Below, piece by piece: positions 59,254 to 64,000 of a DNA stretch of 64,000 nucleotides (position 1 is the stretch's first letter; each line of letters starts with the position of its first letter). A program made the translations under genes and the position numbers. The notes under the pieces were generated by a model that did not search any database, was not told where the DNA came from, and saw only the letters and a list, made by a program, of their open reading frames with translations. Source of the stretch: Panax quinquefolius (lineage: Eukaryota; Streptophyta; Magnoliopsida; Apiales; Araliaceae). Location: contig CM035151.1 of assembly GCA_020205615.1 (NCBI GenBank), positions 45,499,409 to 45,563,408 on the forward strand, in the 5' to 3' direction.

Positions 59254-60050
59254 TTCTGGCATAGCATTAACAGTGACTAGGCTGTTATTAATGATGTATT
59301 TAAGTTGTTAATGTAGGGTGGATGGTACAGCTCCAACCATATGAATCCACGATCTTCCCAAGATCAGGTTGTATCCTGTATCTATTTTGAGCACATGGAA
59401 GGATACGCTGAATGTATGTGGACTTATCTCGACAGGTAGTTCAATCTCTCCGACAGAGTTTCGTTGGGATCCGTTAAAAGCTTTGATAACTGTATGGCTG
59501 CTTTGGATTCTCTTGAAATTGATATTCATCTTCTCCAAAGTGGCATAAGGGCAGATATTCAAGGATGATCCTCCATCGATCAATACTCTTGTGACCACGT
59601 ATCCGGAGGACATTACCGCTATATGCAATGTCTTGCAATGGCCCGTCCCTTCGAGTGGTATATCATCTTTAGTGAAAGATATCACATTGTTGTTAAAAAT
59701 GTGATCCACTAGATGCTGGAATTTTTCAACATTTACTGACTTAGGCTGTTGGGTGTCTTCTAAAACCCTAAGCAAGACTTTCCTATGATCTTCGGAAGAA
59801 AAAACTAAGTCCAGTATAAAAATTTGTTGTGGAACTTCTCTTAAGCTTAGAACTACCTTGGTTTCATTATGACCCATAGTACGGAGGTACTCTTCGATTT
59901 TCTCCATGAGAACTTTCCCATTTGACTTGATGGTAGGCTTTATCACCTGTTGGGGAAGATACAGTGGATTATACTTCGACACTACATCAGTTATGTGAAA
60001 TGTGGATCCTTCAGCCTCTCCATAATTCCATGGCACTCTTTATAGGCTGA
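59254..60050 (-). pseudogene. pol: Host gypsy aspartic protease
   Basis: Minus-strand open stretch 60036-59308. It contains RVLIDGGSSLNICPYATLEK (about 59594-59535), the aspartic protease active-site region in which the usual DSG/DTG reads DGG, and later GYNLILGRSWIHMVGAVPS, the second conserved block. A stop at 59308 is followed by a readable minus-strand continuation to 59254, where element C begins. The protease would process Gag-Pol; this copy is broken. Confidence 0.87.
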
Positions 60051-62184
60051 TAACAAGATATTGTGGTCTGAATGGTAAGATAATTAGCTTTGGTGCAGCC
60101 ACTTTCAAAGGATTGTCAACACCTTTGAGTTGAATTACTTGTATTGTGAGTGGTCTGGCAGCCAAATCATCCTCCACGGATATAACTGCTACGACCTCCT
60201 TCCATTTTTTAGGAAATGTGTTCCCACTCTTAAGTAATACAATGTCATCGTTTGCTATCTACAGGACACCGCTGTCAATTAAATTCTGAATAAGGTGGCG
60301 GAATGCCGATCATTCTTCTGTGTCGTGACCGCAAGAGTGGGAGTGATACTGACATACTCCATTAGAATTGAATCACCTTGAATGAGGGTTGATTGGAGGT
60401 AATAGAGCTGTGATTCTTCCTTCATTGATCAACATCTGAAATAACTCTTCCATCGGTTGGCCTAAGTATCAAAATTCCCTTTGGTTGGCAAAATCTTGAC
60501 AGGCTTTGGCATTTTCTCTTTTTGCAATTTTATCCTCCAACAATTCACCTTCTGATGCTAATGATGGAGAAATTTTTACAAAAGGAAGAAGGCTAGCATG
60601 CTCCTGACAGAATAATTGGCGTGCGACTTGGTGCTGATGGATCACCAATTATACTAATTGATCCACTTGCTCACAGAGAGTGTTCATTTTCTGTTCTATG
60701 GTAAACTGGAACTATGCAAAATCCCATTTGTAAGCACTATCCTTGCTGGTCTGGGAGGATCCACCATTGTAAAGAGAAGTCTGTCCATTACTCCAATTAA
60801 TTATGTTAACCTCTTCTTCTTTGTGTTGAGGAAGAGGGTTGTCTTTCACATGGGGTTGGTCGGGTGTAGCTACCACGATCTCACCATTATCAATCAAATC
60901 CTGGATCTTATGTTTCAAGGCCCAGCAATCTTGAGTATCATTACCTGGAGCTCCAACATGATAAGCGCATTTCCGACTAGCATTAAAACCATTCCCATTC
61001 GGGTTGGCTGGTGGAAGAAGATGGGTAATTTTCTTATGAGTTGTCAGAAGATTAAGAATGTTCTCGAGTGAGTCCCCTAAGGGTGTGAACACTCGAGTGC
61101 GTCTGACTTCTCCACTCTTTGGCAATTAATGGAGGGTTTGAAGACTGTTCTTGAAAGGGGGAGTAATTTTTCCTCTGGATAGGCATGTTCTGATTGCCTT
61201 TATGACCTTGTAGTATCAAGGAAACATCCTCCTCCTTCTTGTTATAGACCCTTCGGGGGTTGTTTTCATAATTTTCGGACTGGATGTGCTTAGCAACAGC
61301 TTTCAGAGCGGCTAGGTCTTGAATCTTTCCTGACTTTAAACTCATCTCTGCCATTTCCCAATGTTTGATCATTTCAGAGAATGGCTTGCCTATGCCAGTA
61401 AAAACTCTCTCATAGAAAAGAGCTTCTTGTATATCATCACCATCTCAGACTCAGTCATGTAGGGAACAACTTAAGCAGCAAGGCGCATCCACCTTTTAGC
61501 ATACTCTCTGAAAGATTCATTAGTTTGTTTCCTGACTTTAGTAAATTGGTATCGGTCAGGAGCCATCCGAGTTTGGAAACTATGCTTGTTGAGAAAAGCA
61601 TGTGCTAGCTCTTCCCAACTATGAATCTTGGAATTTTCTAATCTAGTATACCATGATCTAGCTTTACCAGTCAGACTCTTTTGAAACACCTGCATTCTAA
61701 GTTTTTCATTCTCGGCATAAGATCCGAGTTCTCTAATGAAGACTTTTAAATGTGTGTAAAGATCTCCCAACCCGTCGTACTTTTCAAAGTTGGGAGTTTT
61801 GAATTTCTCTGGATAATGCACACCTGGGAATATACAAAGGTCTGTATATGAAACACTCCCATGTGCTCCAATCCCTATGATAGACCGAATGGTCTCTTCC
61901 TTCTGTAAGACTTTATTCCTAATATCACAGGTGTCTAGATCTTCTTTGAGATGGGTGGTGTCAGGAATTTTGTTGGTTGTGTCCAACTCATGTGCGGGAA
62001 TTTCTTTTTCCGGACCATGATTTCCTCCATGTGTAGAGGATTATGTATGTACGGGCATTCATGAACCCTGAGTGGACTGATATAGTTCTTTCAGCAGAAT
62101 AACCAACTCTGTAATTTAGTGGCTTAATCCTTCAAACTCCTCACGGGAGACATGAGTAGGATTAGACTGGACAGATGAAGCCAT
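60050..62184 (-). pseudogene. gag: Host gypsy gag with duplicated CX2H-type finger motifs (broken)
   Basis: The start is placed at ATG 62184 (MASSVQSNPTHVSREEFEGL), with a coiled-coil-like N-terminus and a stop soon after. The open stretch 61986-61471 is the Gag core: FEKYDGLGDLYTHLKVFIRE, KARSWYTRLENSKIHSWEEL and FREYAKRWMRLAA. Downstream, 60712-61125 has CAYHVGAPGNDTQDCWALKH and LIDNGEIV. A second similar motif appears near 60350-60260 (CQYHSHSCGHDTEE, then a stop, then LIQNLIDSGVL). Several stops and frame changes lie between. Confidence 0.88.
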
Positions 62185-62942
62185 GCTTGGCTATAGGCTT
62201 GTTGCCTTTTTGGATTTTGATCGGGTAATAGGTCCAATTGTTTCCCTACAAAAAGGCTTATGTAGTTTAGTCTTAGGGAATGTGGAAATGTTTGCATTCT
62301 ATGTGATGTATCAGTTTTAGTAGTATTATCCTGCAAAACAGATGTTAGATGTTTGTATGAATAGATAACATGTCAGGTTTTGATATAAAAGGGAATGTAT
62401 GTGCACATGTTCCTTCATATTTTCCATTACATTGAGTTTGACATGGAAATGAAATTACAAGTAATTGATTTTACAATTAATTGAAATGGAAAGTATGAAG
62501 AGACTTTCCTCCGCGTTTGGTTTATCAGAGATTGACCTATCTTAGGCTACTCTCGTGACTTTTTGGCATGAAGGTTCCTAGATCATCGCAATCTACTTGA
62601 CGGGAAGTTAATATGGTCTTTCAACTGGAGCGAATCTGGGTGGTGCCTTTCCTGAGCCTCGTTGAAATTAGTCTCCGTACGAATCCAGTAATCAAACACC
62701 GACATGATAACCTCCTGGTGGAGGAACCACACATTATACATTCACATACAACGTGTCTAACCGATATGAAAATAATGACATGTGCGAAGCACTAATATCA
62801 CAAGCAGATATAGTGCAGAGCACTAAGTGCAATAAGTAAATGCATTCATACACATTCATTCAAATGTAAATGCAACATTCACACGCAAGCATATAACAGT
62901 TTTGAAAAATTTGTAATAGCGGCTTAAGCCCTCTTACTAGAT
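62185..62942 (-). other. Untranslated leader of the host gypsy element
   Basis: About 760 bp between the PBS and the gag start. Short open frames on both strands show no recognisable motif. Nothing else seen. Confidence 0.6.
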
Positions 62943-62961
62943 GTCCCCAGCAGAGTCGCCA
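62943..62961 (-). other. Primer binding site of the host gypsy element (tRNA-Arg type)
   Basis: The minus strand reads TGGCGACTCTGCTGGGGAC. This closely matches the complement of the 3' end of a plant tRNA-Arg, the primer used by several Tat/Ogre-type elements. It places the element's LTR immediately to the right and gag to the left, consistent with the coding direction. Confidence 0.82.
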
Positions 62962-63770
62962 CCTCTCGACGCCGGGATTTTTATTTGTCCATTTTCTGTT
63001 CTTGTCTTTTGGTGTTCTCATGTTAGGTGAGATTTGTTTGAAAAAATAAGTTGTGAAAAGGTCCGACATGTATATGTCAACGATTGGACTGTAAGAGTTG
63101 CCAGTTGGTATTTTTAAATGGTTGCACGAACTCAACCGAGAAAAGGTTTGCACATTGACCTAGTGATATGACACTATTTAATTGGTCTATGAAATTGAGA
63201 TTCGTTAGGGTTCGGGGGCTTGATTATGCGGAGGGAAGGTGTTAGGCACCCCCTGACATCCGTGTTACCACGGTGACCATCACTTTTCAATTAAACTATT
63301 ATATAGATGCGTGTGTGTGTGGATCAATGTGCAATTATCTGGAAGTAGTGTTATGCCTCGTTTGCACCTATATACAAAGGGTTTGAATTTTGTATAAAAG
63401 TTCAGTTTTAACAAGATATGGAAGTGATGTTTTGTAAAAGAGGTTTTTCAAACCCTAGTGCTCAATAGTAATTGAGGCCTTTGATAATTCCATTTTATTA
63501 AATGGTCGGCTTAGTTGCTTTTATTTTCGAGATGCGAGGCATCCTCAAGAAAATAAAATATATAGCATTGTAGAACTCTTTATGGGCATGAGAGTCATTT
63601 AAGGAAATTCAAACATCGTGAATAATTTACAAGCCATGTACAGCTAAAAATGTCCATCACGGGAATCGAATCTAGATTCAGGAGACTGAATCTGTGATCA
63701 CATGATTCCTAGGCTTACATGATGTAGCAATTTGTATGAAAGTCATAAATGCTATATATATATAAGTTTG

Positions 63771-63830
<60 letters not shown>

Positions 63831-64000
63831 CAATCAACCACCACGAAGCACCTACATGGGGGATTAAAAATGTAAATAAAGCAGTAAAAACCAATCAACC
63901 GCCACAAAGTAAACTCCATGCGGGACTAAATATAAAGAAAGCGGTAAAAGGCCACGAAGTGAACTCAAAGGCTGACAGAAATTTAAATGTATATATATAT
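62962..64000 (-). repeat. Partial 5' LTR of the host gypsy element
   Basis: Expected LTR position directly upstream of the PBS on the minus strand. It runs off the window, so its far end and partner are not visible. It contains a TA microsatellite at about 63775-63826 and, at about 63840-63975, three spaced variants of a CCACGAAG/CCACAAAG-like motif. No coding region. Confidence 0.6.
63775..63826. repeat. (TA)n microsatellite
   Basis: Near-perfect TA run of about 50 bp inside the presumed LTR; the window also ends in a TA run. Confidence 0.95.

Larger units (their letters stand above)
1..64000 (-). mobile_element. Host Tat/Ogre-like Ty3/gypsy element, split by nested insertions and open at both window edges
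   Basis: On the minus strand, from right to left, the window shows an LTR-like region, a tRNA-Arg-type primer binding site, gag, aspartic protease, a G-patch motif and reverse transcriptase. This is the gag-PR-RT order of Ty3/gypsy. Its own sequence occupies about 59254-64000, 37385-38049 and 1-1200; everything between is inserted DNA. Removing element C (38050-59253) with one copy of the TTCTG duplication lets the minus-strand frame run from the protease into the G-patch segment. RNase H is only entered at the left edge and integrase lies beyond it. Lineage (Tat/Ogre/Retand-like) is inferred from the PBS, the G-patch and the CX2H-type Gag motifs. All coding parts carry stops, so the element is dead. 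Confidence 0.85.

Overview
This window is intergenic plant DNA made almost entirely of nested retrotransposons. It is AT-rich and contains Ty3/gypsy elements primed by tRNA-Arg-like and tRNA-iMet-like sites, Ty1/copia elements, a plant L1-type LINE, a miniature TRIM-like element and several solo LTRs. I found no host protein gene, tRNA, rRNA or CRISPR array. The organism is most likely a flowering plant with a repeat-rich genome; the sequence does not let me name a species. Every coding region seen is a transposon remnant carrying stops or frameshifts.

Layout, oldest to youngest. (0) The whole window lies inside one minus-strand Tat/Ogre-like Ty3/gypsy element. Its 5' LTR and PBS are at the right (about 62.94-64 kb), followed by gag (62.18-60.3 kb), protease (60.04-59.31 kb), a G-patch segment (38.05-37.4 kb) and reverse transcriptase (1.2 kb to the left edge). 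(1) Two large insertions split it. One is a 5'-truncated plus-strand LINE, now scattered from about 1.2 to 37.4 kb. The other is a plus-strand chromovirus-like Ty3/gypsy element 'C' (38050-59253, target duplication TTCTG). (2) The LINE was hit by copia A (1340-10517, AAAAC), a D/TRIM composite (10649-15653, GTCTC), giant-LTR element E1 (16075-26835, TTTTG) and copia B (27446-36622, CATTG). Element C was hit by solo LTRs E2 (38556-43117), E3 (51126-53635, ACGTT) and G (54557-57306, ATTAT). (3) The 5' LTR of E1 was hit by minus-strand solo LTR F (16692-18117, GTTGC). Removing each insert with one copy of its duplication restores the reading frame or LTR alignment of the element below, which is the main support for the map.

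Most of the young elements cannot move alone. D encodes only Gag. E1 has about 4.5 kb LTRs around a 333 bp core with no coding sequence. Copia A and B both lack one aspartate codon of the YVDD polymerase motif. They would all have needed proteins from other elements.

The least ordinary signal is structural. Copia A and B carry many short inverted repeats with a purine loop, usually GGAG, and differing but complementary stems, in the LTR and in an array of a dozen or more in the leader. Upstream of gag they also carry four larger hairpins sharing the core TTGTGTCACCACAAGG. The E-family LTRs carry a separate array of about ten hairpins with a near-constant loop (GGCCGTAGTG-like) and varying, complementary stems. 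I read these by eye; no folding or covariation statistics were run. They are candidates for undescribed cis-acting RNA (or single-stranded DNA) structures in trans-mobilised plant retrotransposons.
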